Positions 17,674-26,716 of a stretch of DNA of 63,882 bases are shown here, piece after piece. A model generated the notes under the pieces. The model ran no database searches, was not told the origin of the DNA, and was given only the letters and a program-made list of their open reading frames with translations. Numbering within the stretch: the stretch's first letter is position 1; the number at the start of each line of letters is the position of its first letter. This DNA comes from Bacteroidia bacterium (GTDB lineage Bacteria > Bacteroidota > Bacteroidia > Chitinophagales > Saprospiraceae), in the NCBI GenBank assembly GCA_030429045.1, contig JAUIEA010000007.1, forward strand, positions 1 to 63,882. The letters are read 5' to 3'. The translations under genes and the position numbers were made by a program.

Positions 17674-18045
17674 TCATTCTTGAGACAGCAACCAGGCGAT
17701 CCGGTCGTAAGAGATCAGGTAGTGAAGGACAACCAATGTGGCCAGAATGAGGCTCCACCGGGTATGCCCCGTCTGGAAGAGTGCCCAGCAGGCAAAGGCA
17801 AAAACAGCCCACTCGAGGAGCAGTCTGATCAGTCCCGGAACGATCACCGGGGCAGCGCCGGAACGGCTTGGATCTCCCGGTACATTGAACACGCCCCAAA
17901 TCAGAGCGATGGCCAGGGGAATCAAAATGACCCAGGCCATTTTCCAGGCAGATGGGGTCAGTCGATAACTCCATTGTCCAATAGCTACAAGGGCACAGAT
18001 CTCCAGAAGAAATCGAAGGGCCAGGTTGATCGGATGTGTACCCAT
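17674..18045 (-). CDS. YrdB/DUF2568 family membrane protein
   Basis: A 123-residue protein with four hydrophobic helices. The start NLALRFLLEICALVAIGQW and the middle GVFNVPGDPSRSGAAPVIVPG match the YrdB/DUF2568 pattern (NLxLRFxLE, then GxFxxPxDPxR and VPGxxRLxLE). Function of the family is unknown. The gene ends 98 bases past the PorP gene start on the same strand and is preceded 20 bases upstream by the glycine-zipper ORF, so all may share a transcript. Confidence 0.85.
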   Translation of the reverse strand: MGTHPINLALRFLLEICALVAIGQWSYRLTPSAWKMAWVILIPLAIALIWGVFNVPGDPSRSGAAPVIVPGLIRLLLEWAVFAFACWALFQTGHTRWSLILATLVVLHYLISYDRIAWLLSQE

Positions 18046-18065
18046 TTGCTCGTCGATTCTGGAAT

Positions 18066-18242
18066 CTATTCTTGGTCTGTCTCTCCCTCGTCCTTCTTCT
18101 GAGACAGGCTGTAACCAATGGCGACCCCTGCTCCTATGCCTGCTGCCAGTCCGACAGCAATATTTCCGAATGCGACTCCCAGCGCTATCCCCACGCCGGC
18201 TCCCAGAGCAATGCCCATGCCCAGATAATTAGGATTTTTCAT
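18066..18242 (-). CDS. small glycine-zipper membrane protein
   Basis: A 58-residue product (MKNPNYLGMGIALGAGVGIAL...). I chose the ATG at 18240-18242 over the longer frame because it gives a short polar N-terminus followed at once by a hydrophobic stretch of about 40 residues rich in regularly spaced Gly/Ala (GMGIALGAGVGIALG, AGIGAGVAIGYSLSQ), ending in an acidic tail KKDEGETDQE. Glycine zippers of this kind form packed helical hairpins in membranes. The role is unknown. It is likely cotranscribed with the YrdB-like gene 20 bases downstream. Confidence 0.65.
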   Translation of the reverse strand: MKNPNYLGMGIALGAGVGIALGVAFGNIAVGLAAGIGAGVAIGYSLSQKKDEGETDQE

Positions 18243-18388
18243 GTGTTGGTATTGATACGTTGATGCATTTGCACGCTTCCAAATTACTGGAATCATTCCA
18301 CTTTCCAGCCGGAGGTATCCAATATCGGCCGGAGCAGTGGTCAAATACACTTTCATTACCTTCATCACCTGTTCACCTGACCTACCCT

Positions 18389-19801
18389 ATGTCCAACACC
18401 TCTACAACACCACAGTTGCTGCGCGTCCTCGGATTGTCAACCGGGATTCTCCTGGTGGCCAGTTCGATGATCGGATCCGGCATATTCAAGAAGATCGCCC
18501 CCATGGCAGAGACCATGCAGGATGGAGGCGATATCCTCCTGGCCTGGTTGCTGGCCGGCATCATTTCCATGTTCGGAGCCTTTGCTTTCGCCGGCTTGGC
18601 GACCATGACCGAGGAAGCTGGTGGGCAGTATGAATACCTCCGACTTATCTACGGGAAGTTCTTCGGCTTTCTGTACGGGTGGACATATTTTTCGGTCATC
18701 GGATCGGCTTCAGCCGCTTCCATTGCGTATGTCTTCGCCGAGTCCGTCAATAATCTGATGCCACTGGGCAATCCGCTGGAAGCCTGGGCAGATCTGAATA
18801 TCGGAGGCTTTATCTATCCGTTCGCCAATTCAGGAGTGAAAATCCTCACCATCCTTACGGTGATCGGCCTGACCTGGATCAACATTCGCGGTGTGAAAAA
18901 AGGAGGAGCACTAAACGATATCACCTCTTCCCTGAAGATCCTGGGCATATTACTCATCATTGCCCTGGGCCTGAGTCACGGTGGCAGTACGGATGCCTTT
19001 GCCCACAGCGGGCCACCCCCCGTTGACCTGACCGGCCTGGGCTGGTACTCCGCCCTTTTTGCAGCCATGCTCAGTGCTTTCTGGGCCTATGATGGTTGGA
19101 TCAATATCACCTTTATGAGCAGCGAGTTCAAGAACCCGCGACGCAATGTGCCCATCGCCATTGTATCGGGAACCCTGCTGGTCATGCTCCTCTACCTGGC
19201 GGTCAACTATGCCTACCTGAATATCCTGGGAATCCCAGAATTGCAGGGTATCAATGCAGCGGGCAATCAGATCGCAGGAGCTGAAGTGGCCCGGCACGCC
19301 CTGGGCAATGCCGGTTATTTCTTTATCTCCGTGCTGATCATGATCTGTACGTTCGGCGCCACCAACGCCACGATCATGACCGCTGCACGGATCTACTTCC
19401 GGATGTCCCAGGAAGGGGTCTTTTTCCCCTCAGCCAAGGAAGTGCATCCGACTTACCGCACTCCGGCAAAAGCCCTGAAGATCGCCATGATCTGGTCCTG
19501 TATTCTGGTCTTGAGTGGCACATTTGACCAACTGACAGACATGCTCATCTTTGCCGCATTCATCTTTTACGCTGCTGGTGCGCTCGGTCTGATCATTGCC
19601 AAAAGGCGCGGACAGATCACCGCAAAAACATTTGGCTACCCCTGGATGCCTGTCATCTTTATTCTGTTCTGCATCGTCCTGGTAGGCAATACACTGTATG
19701 TCTATCCCAAAGAATCCATGACCGGGCTTCTCCTTATTCTGGTTGGCCTGCCCGCCTGGTGGTATTTTACGAGGAAAGGAGTTAAGGAGTTAAGGAGTTA
19801 A
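18389..19801 (+). CDS. APC-superfamily amino acid permease
   Basis: A 470-residue transporter with about 12 membrane helices. The signature LVASSMIGSGIFKKIAPMAE in helix 1 is the substrate-binding GSGIF motif of LAT/AAT-type amino acid permeases, and AFAGLATMTEEAGGQYEYLR in helix 2-3 is typical. I set the start at the ATG at 18389 (MSNTSTTPQLLRV), 43 codons inside the open frame. The product is an inner-membrane amino acid uptake or exchange protein; substrate is unknown. The last seven residues (GVKELRS) and the stop are encoded by the octamer repeat array at 19781-19828, so the C-terminus appears to have been remodelled by the repeat. Confidence 0.88.
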   Translation: MSNTSTTPQLLRVLGLSTGILLVASSMIGSGIFKKIAPMAETMQDGGDILLAWLLAGIISMFGAFAFAGLATMTEEAGGQYEYLRLIYGKFFGFLYGWTYFSVIGSASAASIAYVFAESVNNLMPLGNPLEAWADLNIGGFIYPFANSGVKILTILTVIGLTWINIRGVKKGGALNDITSSLKILGILLIIALGLSHGGSTDAFAHSGPPPVDLTGLGWYSALFAAMLSAFWAYDGWINITFMSSEFKNPRRNVPIAIVSGTLLVMLLYLAVNYAYLNILGIPELQGINAAGNQIAGAEVARHALGNAGYFFISVLIMICTFGATNATIMTAARIYFRMSQEGVFFPSAKEVHPTYRTPAKALKIAMIWSCILVLSGTFDQLTDMLIFAAFIFYAAGALGLIIAKRRGQITAKTFGYPWMPVIFILFCIVLVGNTLYVYPKESMTGLLLILVGLPAWWYFTRKGVKELRS

Positions 19802-19828
19802 GGAGTTAAGGAGTTAAGGAGTTAAGGA
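19781..19828 (+). repeat. six perfect tandem GTTAAGGA octamers, overlapping the permease stop
   Basis: Six identical units lie at 19781-19828. Because 8 is not a multiple of 3, the array is read in all frames within 24 bases and each unit offers TAA; the permease stops in the third unit (19799-19801). Confidence 0.92.
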
Positions 19829-20144
19829 AAAGTATTGGGTTATCTCGATATTTCGAATTATTCCTCCAAAAGACTAACGAACGTAGAATACAAATCACCC
19901 GGGAAGCACACCTCAGTGGCACAAGATTTATGGCACTTTAAACTATGCACTTCTACAGCCCCGCGGGAGTGACACCGCTAATGCCAATTCAGAATTGGTA
20001 TCTCCGCAGAGGAGTTTGTTTGAGGTAAGCCATTGTGTCATTTCGAATAATTCCTAAAGCAATTAGACGGCGAAACGAATGTCACAGTCGGCAAACCCGT
20101 ATGCACCATGATGGGTTAAACTCTACTTGCTGCATTCAGAAAAG
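19829..20144. other. intergenic stretch with fragments of the 6781-8280 repeats
   Basis: No gene is visible. AAGTATTGGG (about 19830) followed by CTCGATATTTCGAATTATTCC echoes the start and end of the core repeat with the middle missing. GCGGGAGTGACACCGC near 19965 resembles the GGTGAGACACC hairpins. Confidence 0.5.
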
Positions 20145-22583
20145 TTACTGCTCTGAAAAAAGGTATTTATCCAAATCTCGCAATTGGCCAATAGTGGTAT
20201 TGACTTCCTTTGCCGCTGCCTGATCCATCAAGCGAATGCTGACCCTGGACAGATCCCGGGCCAATGGGATCTGACTGCCGACCGGGTAATCAAACAAGGA
20301 CATGAAGATGAGTTGATCGGGATTGTCCGGCCCGAACATTCGGATGGCCCGCTTTCGGGCAGCTTCAGTCTGGGAGGTAAATGGAGCAGAAGCCGCCTGA
20401 CTCAACATGGCCGGACTTTGATGCAGGGGTTCCGTCGGCAATTCCCCCGAAGCTGTACCGTTTTCCATGGCCAACACAACAATTCGGGCATCCGGACACA
20501 AACTGTCGAGTTCCGAACGCAAGCTCGAATATACTTCCAGGATGGTCGTCAAACCTTTATTTTCATAAGCTCCACCATCCATAAAATTACCGACACCGTC
20601 GACATAACTGAAGGCAGAGAATACCGGGAACAATTCGCTCATACAGTTGGCGGTGCCCAGGGCAATGGTCTTTCCTTTTGTCTCCTCCCAACAGGTTGAT
20701 TTCGCCTTGAATGCACCGATCACATCGATCGCATCGATAAATGTTTCTTCTGTCAATTCGACCGGACTGAGCACCCCACGCCGGCCGGTTCGCATATGCG
20801 TCGTATTGAACAGGAGCAGGGGCCATCGGGTGTCGACCCCTCCGGTGGAATGATGATACAACTCTGGTAACCCGGTGAAGTGTAAATTGGGAATTTTACG
20901 CCCTTTTCCGCCCGGCAATTGTAGTGAATCCACATGGCTGGAGCCGCTCTTGTAGGTATTTCGCAAATTCAGGGACTGACGACCCAGACCGAATAGAAAT
21001 CCATAATTCTCTTCTTCCTGCAAGCGGAGATTGCGATCACTCCGCCAGATGTTCAACAGAAACATTTTAAAGAAGTCCCGGGTCAGCACATCAATAATGC
21101 CACCGGTCACAAAGTTGTGTCCGAAGGTACGTTCAGAAAAGCGGTATATAATGCTGTCCATCCGGCCAGTAGTCAGATTCCGGTTTTCTTTCAAGCGCAG
21201 CAATTTATACCAGGCGGAAGTCCCCGCCGAACTGCCGGAGACTGTTGAAAGCGCAAACAGACGATCGGAAAACCGATAATCGGATGCAGAGTCCAATTTG
21301 CCTAACAAGCGACTGGTCCAATAGGCAGCACGGCTCCCGCCCCCCTCTCCGGCCACCAGGTAGAATACCGGTGTACAGGTGGAATCCTCGGAGAGCCGTT
21401 CCTTGATCCAGCTGGTTTGATATTCCGGATAAGAGGCACGGGGCTGCTCCATTCTATCCTTGACCAAATGCACATAGTGCCCTTTGCTCGGCCGGATGTT
21501 CATCAGGACCAGGAGCAGCAGGACGCCCAGGGCTACACCGATCTTTCGGGTTGGCGAAAGCAATTTCACCCGATAGGTCACGAGGTTGATCAGCAGGATA
21601 TACGCGGCCACAAAAAAGATCAGGACCGGAATGGTGGCCATGCGCATGGTGTTGGGCCAGAACATCAGTAACAGTGCGATCAACAGGACTCCCAGGCCCA
21701 CCAGTTTATAGATCTGATTTGCTTTCCAGGTCAACTGGTTGCGGTATTTCATATCCGGCGCATCATCAAACCTTCGTTCCCAACGGTGAAAAATGGCAAA
21801 CAGCAGGATCGCACTGATGAACAGGCTATTCCCCAGTAGGGCATAGGCCAGTTCAGGACTGTTGGGAAAAACACCCAGCACGAAGGCAAATCCGATCGGG
21901 ATCAGGACCATGGTGCCGATCAGGACGGCCACGACCTGCCGGATACGATTCAGGCCATATGCCACACAAATCCCGCCCAGCAGGAGGACAATGGAGATCA
22001 GTCCATTGGTGATCCAGTAACCGATCTTCCAATCGGCATCTACCTCGACCCGATAGGCAAACGTGAGGCCATACAGGACAAAGGGAAGTATGGCCAGCAG
22101 TCGAAGAAAATTGGAGGACATACTGATCGTACCGCCAAAGGGCAACTGGTCTTCACGAACACCCTTTGCCCGCAAAAGATCCATCTCCTTTTTCCGCTCC
22201 AGCTCCGCCTGTATATAAAAATTGGGGATCACCCAGATGGCATAGGCCTGCAGAACCATCATTGCCAATAACCAGAGCATCCGGACATAATCGCTCATAT
22301 TCACTCCGGCACTTCTTGTCTGGAACAGGTTCAGGATCAGGTCTCGACCCTGGTCCATCAACCAGAGCAGCAGGATCGGCGTGAGGATCAGAATGATCAG
22401 AATGATATGCCGATACAGAAAGCCCAGGATAGCCAGGAGGATCTGGGCCTCTTCATTCCAGCCCCGACTCTTTCTCCATGCCCTTACCTGTTCGACAATG
22501 ATCTGCCATAAAGCACGCAACCGCTGCACACAGGATTGGTCCTTTTGCATAAAATTCTGGACGGATTCGGAGGCGACTTTCAT
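20145..22583 (-). CDS. multipass membrane protein with C-terminal patatin-like phospholipase domain
   Basis: An 812-residue protein from the ATG at 22583 (MKVASESVQNFMQ); the frame continues 24 codons upstream through a GTTAAGGA repeat unit, so I prefer the inner start. About eight to nine membrane helices span residues 50-365. The C-terminal part is patatin-like: the oxyanion loop GEGGGSR (about 414), the nucleophile motif GSSAG with Ser452, and the catalytic Asp in FMDGGAYENKG. The Ser-Asp dyad implies acyl hydrolysis of lipids. The large membrane half fused to patatin differs from the short soluble bacterial patatins and suggests acting on membrane lipids in place. It is transcribed with no close partner on the same strand. 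Catalytic family is firm; substrate unknown. Confidence 0.82.
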   Translation of the reverse strand: MKVASESVQNFMQKDQSCVQRLRALWQIIVEQVRAWRKSRGWNEEAQILLAILGFLYRHIILIILILTPILLLWLMDQGRDLILNLFQTRSAGVNMSDYVRMLWLLAMMVLQAYAIWVIPNFYIQAELERKKEMDLLRAKGVREDQLPFGGTISMSSNFLRLLAILPFVLYGLTFAYRVEVDADWKIGYWITNGLISIVLLLGGICVAYGLNRIRQVVAVLIGTMVLIPIGFAFVLGVFPNSPELAYALLGNSLFISAILLFAIFHRWERRFDDAPDMKYRNQLTWKANQIYKLVGLGVLLIALLLMFWPNTMRMATIPVLIFFVAAYILLINLVTYRVKLLSPTRKIGVALGVLLLLVLMNIRPSKGHYVHLVKDRMEQPRASYPEYQTSWIKERLSEDSTCTPVFYLVAGEGGGSRAAYWTSRLLGKLDSASDYRFSDRLFALSTVSGSSAGTSAWYKLLRLKENRNLTTGRMDSIIYRFSERTFGHNFVTGGIIDVLTRDFFKMFLLNIWRSDRNLRLQEEENYGFLFGLGRQSLNLRNTYKSGSSHVDSLQLPGGKGRKIPNLHFTGLPELYHHSTGGVDTRWPLLLFNTTHMRTGRRGVLSPVELTEETFIDAIDVIGAFKAKSTCWEETKGKTIALGTANCMSELFPVFSAFSYVDGVGNFMDGGAYENKGLTTILEVYSSLRSELDSLCPDARIVVLAMENGTASGELPTEPLHQSPAMLSQAASAPFTSQTEAARKRAIRMFGPDNPDQLIFMSLFDYPVGSQIPLARDLSRVSIRLMDQAAAKEVNTTIGQLRDLDKYLFSEQ

Positions 22584-22889
22584 TGGAGGGGTGTGGCGTT
22601 TTGGAGTTAAGGAGAATAATGTATTCAGATTAAAACTGAGGTTTCGAAAGGACAACCTTTTTCACAGAATACACCAAGTACTTCTTCTTCGAATTCGTGC
22701 ACCTGATCTGCTTTGCAGCGCTTTTTCTGTATTCAATAAATCACCAAACGAACAATCTGTCCGTAGTGAAAATAAGTATGGACCTCAACCATGAATCGAT
22801 CATAGCCTCCTGACTTCCCTCAAAATAAAACCGACATTATCCAAAATGAAGGCCTTCACCATTTCCCTATTGCCTTTTACTCTTCACCT

Positions 22890-23618
22890 TCATTCCCTGA
22901 CCAACCAGAGTGGCTCCCCGTAGATCTGCTGAAAGTCAAAAATAATAGACTTCTCTACGCCGATATTGGTTTGCTTTTTATCAACTAATGCATAAATCGA
23001 CAAATGGTCGTCAAATTTTTCGACGACAGAAATTAATTTTGGATCTCCGCCTGAACCCTTGGCCTTGCGTACCTTTTTTCCTTTGCCAATGAGCAACACT
23101 TCATGGTCGAGGCGGATATTGGTACGCTCACTCTGGGGCATTCGTTCCGAAAAAGCCTTCACCTCAGCCAGGCTCCCCTGATCTACATGGCCATAAAAAA
23201 TGGTGATGCGCTCATACTCCGTTTTATCGTATTGGGTCTTTCCTTTAATGGAGGCCAGGGCAACCTGCTGCCCCTGATGCAATTTCCGGCAGGAAGGACC
23301 ATGCTCACATGCCTGCACCCAGGCTTGAAACGCGTGCCATTTGGGATTGGACACATCCGTGGAATCCAGTAACAGCAGCGCTCCACTCTGAAGGAAGGCA
23401 CTGTTGTCCGGCAGCAATACAGATTCTTCTACATTGTTTTTATAAAATGACCGCGGTTTGAGGGTCATCACAAACGATGTCGATCGTTCCAGGTCAGTGA
23501 CATCGCCCGGGTGATTGGACATGACCGCCTCCCGGACATCCTCCAGGATAAAGTATTTTGGAGAGCATCCCACCAGAAACAGAAAAAAGCCCGGCAGTAG
23601 AATATTAGCGTATCTCAT
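22890..23618 (-). CDS. predicted lipoprotein, unknown function
   Basis: A 242-residue product from the ATG at 23618 (MRYANILLPGFFLFLVGCS), which gives a clean lipoprotein signal with lipobox LVGC; the frame extends eight codons further. The mature part is mostly beta and hydrophilic, contains a CEHGPSCRK pair of cysteines, and a Lys/Gly-rich basic loop (GKGKKVRKAKGSGGD). I recognise no domain. It overlaps the end of the upstream outer-membrane protein gene by 14 bases, so the two are translationally coupled and may function together at the cell envelope. Confidence 0.7.
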   Translation of the reverse strand: MRYANILLPGFFLFLVGCSPKYFILEDVREAVMSNHPGDVTDLERSTSFVMTLKPRSFYKNNVEESVLLPDNSAFLQSGALLLLDSTDVSNPKWHAFQAWVQACEHGPSCRKLHQGQQVALASIKGKTQYDKTEYERITIFYGHVDQGSLAEVKAFSERMPQSERTNIRLDHEVLLIGKGKKVRKAKGSGGDPKLISVVEKFDDHLSIYALVDKKQTNIGVEKSIIFDFQQIYGEPLWLVRE

Positions 23619-24660
23619 AGGGCTGATAATAGGTGATACCATAAAAGAGTCTGTTCACATCCTTGTTCGGATGCAAGGGATCTCGTTTCAACAAATGGAT
23701 CAGATCCTGTAAGGCGTAAAAAGTTTCTTTCTCCGCATTTCGCAAGGAACCGATCACACCCACCTGCATGCCGATCTGGGGGCTGAAAAAGTAGCGGGCA
23801 TAATAAGTGGATGAATTATAGTTATATCCAAAATTGGAGGGCTGGGTCAGATTATAGGTTCCTGATCGATCACTTGCATTCTGAAAGGAATGGAAGATGT
23901 CATAATCCTGGATATCCATTCCGAAAATGCCGCCCAGCTCGAACATCAGTTTTTCATAACCGGTAAACTGATCAAAGTAGAATTCAGCGACATTATATTC
24001 CTCCCGGTCATGCAGGTACATCCCGACCCCACCGGTCCACCATCGATCGAAGCCATCTCCCAGGCCGATATTATTGATGGGAGGACCGCCATCATTGTAA
24101 TAATTCAGTGAAAAACGCCCTGCCGTCAGGGTCAGCGCGCCGACGGTCTGATTCCGGCGGTGGTTATTGAGGATAAAATTCGTGGACACCAGGACAGCAT
24201 ATTCCCCATCGTGCCGCAGGTTATAGAAAGGTGTATTGTTGATGGTTTGCATTTGCCGGATATACAGGGGACCTGACTCCCGTATGACCCCCAGGGTAAA
24301 GGAACTGGTCAGGTCGATCTGGTTGTCCTGATAAAGCAGGTTGAGGCTGTTTCCCAGTGACTTGTTGTAGATGGCCAGGTTGACCGAAAAATTAAACAGA
24401 CCGAAATCCCTCTTTCGATTGAGGTTGAGCTTGTTCGATGAGGCGAAACCGATAAATGCCTTGATGCCGGGAAAATTGTTTCGGAAGGCGCGTTTCCCCA
24501 GATTACTGTGGAGGTTGACGGAGGCGCCGAGGGTCAACTGGTACCAACTCTGTTCGATCTGCGCAGTCAATGACTGACTGCCCATGACCAGGAGTAGAAG
24601 GAGAACTCCTGCCAGGGATCGCATACCTGGCATCCAGGGGTTGGGGGGCGGGTGCTTCAT
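23605..24660 (-). CDS. outer-membrane beta-barrel-like protein (possible polymorphic toxin type 23 family)
   Basis: About 351 residues from the ATG at 24660 (MKHPPPNPW); ATG at 24624 (MRSLAGVLLLLLVMG) is equally plausible and gives a tidier signal peptide ending LTAQ. The mature protein alternates short polar turns with amphipathic strands (YQLTLGASVNLHSN, ARYFFSPQIGMQVGVIG), as in outer-membrane barrels. The block FYNLRHDGEYAVLVSTNFI to GLGDGFDRWWTGG recalls Bacteroidota proteins annotated as polymorphic toxin type 23, whose real role is doubtful; this is from memory of the family pattern. It is cotranscribed with the overlapping lipoprotein gene. Envelope location is likely; function unknown. 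Confidence 0.6.
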   Translation of the reverse strand: MKHPPPNPWMPGMRSLAGVLLLLLVMGSQSLTAQIEQSWYQLTLGASVNLHSNLGKRAFRNNFPGIKAFIGFASSNKLNLNRKRDFGLFNFSVNLAIYNKSLGNSLNLLYQDNQIDLTSSFTLGVIRESGPLYIRQMQTINNTPFYNLRHDGEYAVLVSTNFILNNHRRNQTVGALTLTAGRFSLNYYNDGGPPINNIGLGDGFDRWWTGGVGMYLHDREEYNVAEFYFDQFTGYEKLMFELGGIFGMDIQDYDIFHSFQNASDRSGTYNLTQPSNFGYNYNSSTYYARYFFSPQIGMQVGVIGSLRNAEKETFYALQDLIHLLKRDPLHPNKDVNRLFYGITYYQPYEIR

Positions 24661-24887
24661 CTCAAGCTTTCGGTTCAACCAAATATAAGCAACTGCTGGC
24701 AAGGATGCCAATAGTTTCACCTTTTTCAGATGAATAGGTCGCTGGATGTGAGGATAGAAGGCGAAAACCAGTGGAGGAGTGGAGTAGATTATAAGGTTTT
24801 AAGCAGAGTCGGGATACGAAAATTCAGGAACCAATGATCAGTCAGGTACAAGGGTCTTGAGATCCATCGAAGCCCGTCGAGGATCCC

Positions 24888-26336
24888 TCACTCCACCCGG
24901 TGAAAATATCGCTTGTTGTCCGTGGTCACCCCCCAGAGGGTCAACAGTTCTGCATTCAAGGCTGACTCGTCCGGGTGATGGATCAATCCCCATCCGAGGA
25001 CACTGCACGATGGCGACAGCACGACAACCGAATCCTGAGAAGCCGCAATTTCAACGAGTGCATTCCGTTCACATGTGGTCTTGCCTCGCTCACTCCGATC
25101 CGCATTTGAAAAAATAGCCAGAACAACTATTAATACAGGAATATACCAGGCCCGTTGCCTGCTGGACAATTGGTACAGCAAATAGCGTGAAGAGACCCCA
25201 AAGACAAAGAACAGACTCAGGGTAATGGGCATGATGGTATCATATCGCAGGATATAGGGCCGGTAGCTCCGATAGCCACCCAATGGTAACAACAGGATAT
25301 ACAGGATGGAAAACAGACCGATCCATTTCAACCAGGAAATAATCTTTTTCCCTGTTTCCGTAGATCCGGATCTGCGAATCAGGATCGTATTTATGGCGAG
25401 GATGAGGAACAAGATCGGGAAGCCCAATTTCCGGGTAAATTGTCGAACCACACCCTCGGGTAACTTTTGATACATCTCCCATAGGGGGATTTGGGAGACG
25501 ATCGTTTCTGCATTATACCGGCCCAGAAAAAGTGAATAAATCGACAAGAGAATAACGGGCAGCAAAAACAGCCACAACCATTTGTATTCTGAGCGAAATC
25601 CTTCCCGAAGACGCGAACGCCAACTCCTTTCCGAGTCCATGAACACCTGTCTATGAACACTGGCCAAGAAGAGCAACACCGTCAGGACCAGGATAACACC
25701 GGGATTCAAGGGTCCACTCAGACAGACGACCAGCGCCAGCCCGATCCAGATGATCCGATGGACGATCCCGAACCGAAGGGCCCTGCCGTGGAAGGTCCTC
25801 AAGATCACGGGCAGCAAATAGAACAACAGGAGAGCAGAAGGCAGCGCATAGAAAAAAGCATATGTGGTGGAGCGATCCACTATGCCCATAAAATCATGAT
25901 ACCCCTCCGTCTGAAAAAAAGGTGCGACCAATATGGCGGCCAGCAGCAGATCCCATTTCAGGAGGTTGGTGGTACCCGAAATCGCCATGGCCAGCAGGAG
26001 TAACAGGAGTGAATGGATGGCCAATTTTCCGAGTGCACATGCATGATACACACTGTCGATCGGGGAGAAGAATCGCTGCAGAACATGGGGCGCATACAGC
26101 AGGTATTCCCGATAGATCCAGTGACTGAAAAACCGATTGGGGCCACCGTTGGGCAGGTTTTCACGGATCGTTCGTATTCCCAACGGACTGTCCAACACTC
26201 GTTGCACCTGCAGTTCCGGCACCAGGCTGCGGGCCATGTCCCCGTCCAGGGATTGGTCCAGATACTGGACGTAGGACGCGCCCAGGTCCGCCATCAGGAG
26301 AAAGAGGAGGAAAACATACAGAGAACGCCTGGGCAT
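24888..26336 (-). CDS. polytopic membrane protein, GT-C-like layout, unknown function
   Basis: A 482-residue protein with about eleven hydrophobic helices. Helix 1 is followed by an acidic extracytoplasmic loop (SYVQYLDQSLDGDMARSLVP), which is the arrangement of GT-C glycosyltransferases with an acidic motif after the first helix. A second region, DTIMPITLSLFFVFG, is close to the C-terminal soluble tail that contains ERNALVEIAASQDSV. No diagnostic motif allows a firm family name. It has no neighbour on the same strand within 160 bases. I regard the membrane location as certain and the glycosyltransferase idea as speculation. Confidence 0.6.
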   Translation of the reverse strand: MPRRSLYVFLLFLLMADLGASYVQYLDQSLDGDMARSLVPELQVQRVLDSPLGIRTIRENLPNGGPNRFFSHWIYREYLLYAPHVLQRFFSPIDSVYHACALGKLAIHSLLLLLLAMAISGTTNLLKWDLLLAAILVAPFFQTEGYHDFMGIVDRSTTYAFFYALPSALLLFYLLPVILRTFHGRALRFGIVHRIIWIGLALVVCLSGPLNPGVILVLTVLLFLASVHRQVFMDSERSWRSRLREGFRSEYKWLWLFLLPVILLSIYSLFLGRYNAETIVSQIPLWEMYQKLPEGVVRQFTRKLGFPILFLILAINTILIRRSGSTETGKKIISWLKWIGLFSILYILLLPLGGYRSYRPYILRYDTIMPITLSLFFVFGVSSRYLLYQLSSRQRAWYIPVLIVVLAIFSNADRSERGKTTCERNALVEIAASQDSVVVLSPSCSVLGWGLIHHPDESALNAELLTLWGVTTDNKRYFHRVE

Positions 26337-26716
26337 AATTACGGGGTTATCTCGGCCAAAATAGTTGATCTGCTTGCAATTCTCATCTCAGGGCTGGTAA
26401 TGCGGCTGGAAAGCGCTTCCCCAGGTCGGTTGTACAGAGGTCAATATGGCTTTCCTAGAAGGTTTCGAGACAGCACGTTTCATTCTGGCCATCCTCATGC
26501 GGATCAACCGGAAAATCGACCAGGGGAATTATACGGTAGGATGAACACCATGGAGCCGTCCAAACCTTATTCGCTCCTCTTGAGGATCATCCCACTGTAG
26601 CAACTCATTCTCTGTCATTTCCATTCGTCGAACCAAATGTTATTTCCATCGAAAAAACTGAGGAAACGCTACAACCATTCAACGTTTCCAGCGTTACTTT
26701 GTCCTTCGAACCCGTC
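26337..26716. other. divergent intergenic region before the efflux operon
   Basis: Separates a minus-strand membrane protein gene from the TetR gene. It holds candidate operator repeats next to the TetR start (listed separately) and a 32-codon ATG frame at 26446-26544 that I do not consider a gene. Confidence 0.5.
26663..26696. promoter_or_regulatory. candidate TetR operator
   Basis: GGAAACG (26663-26669) and CGTTTCC (26684-26690) are perfect inverted repeats, and AACGTTTCCAGCGTT (26682-26696) is itself an imperfect 15-base palindrome. The site ends 20 bases before the TetR start, where autorepression would be expected. Confidence 0.4.

Noticed and set aside
26446-26544. 32-codon ORF MAFLEGFETARF... 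before the TetR gene
   Set aside because: Short, no ribosome-binding site, no recognised family; could be a gene fragment but evidence is too thin.
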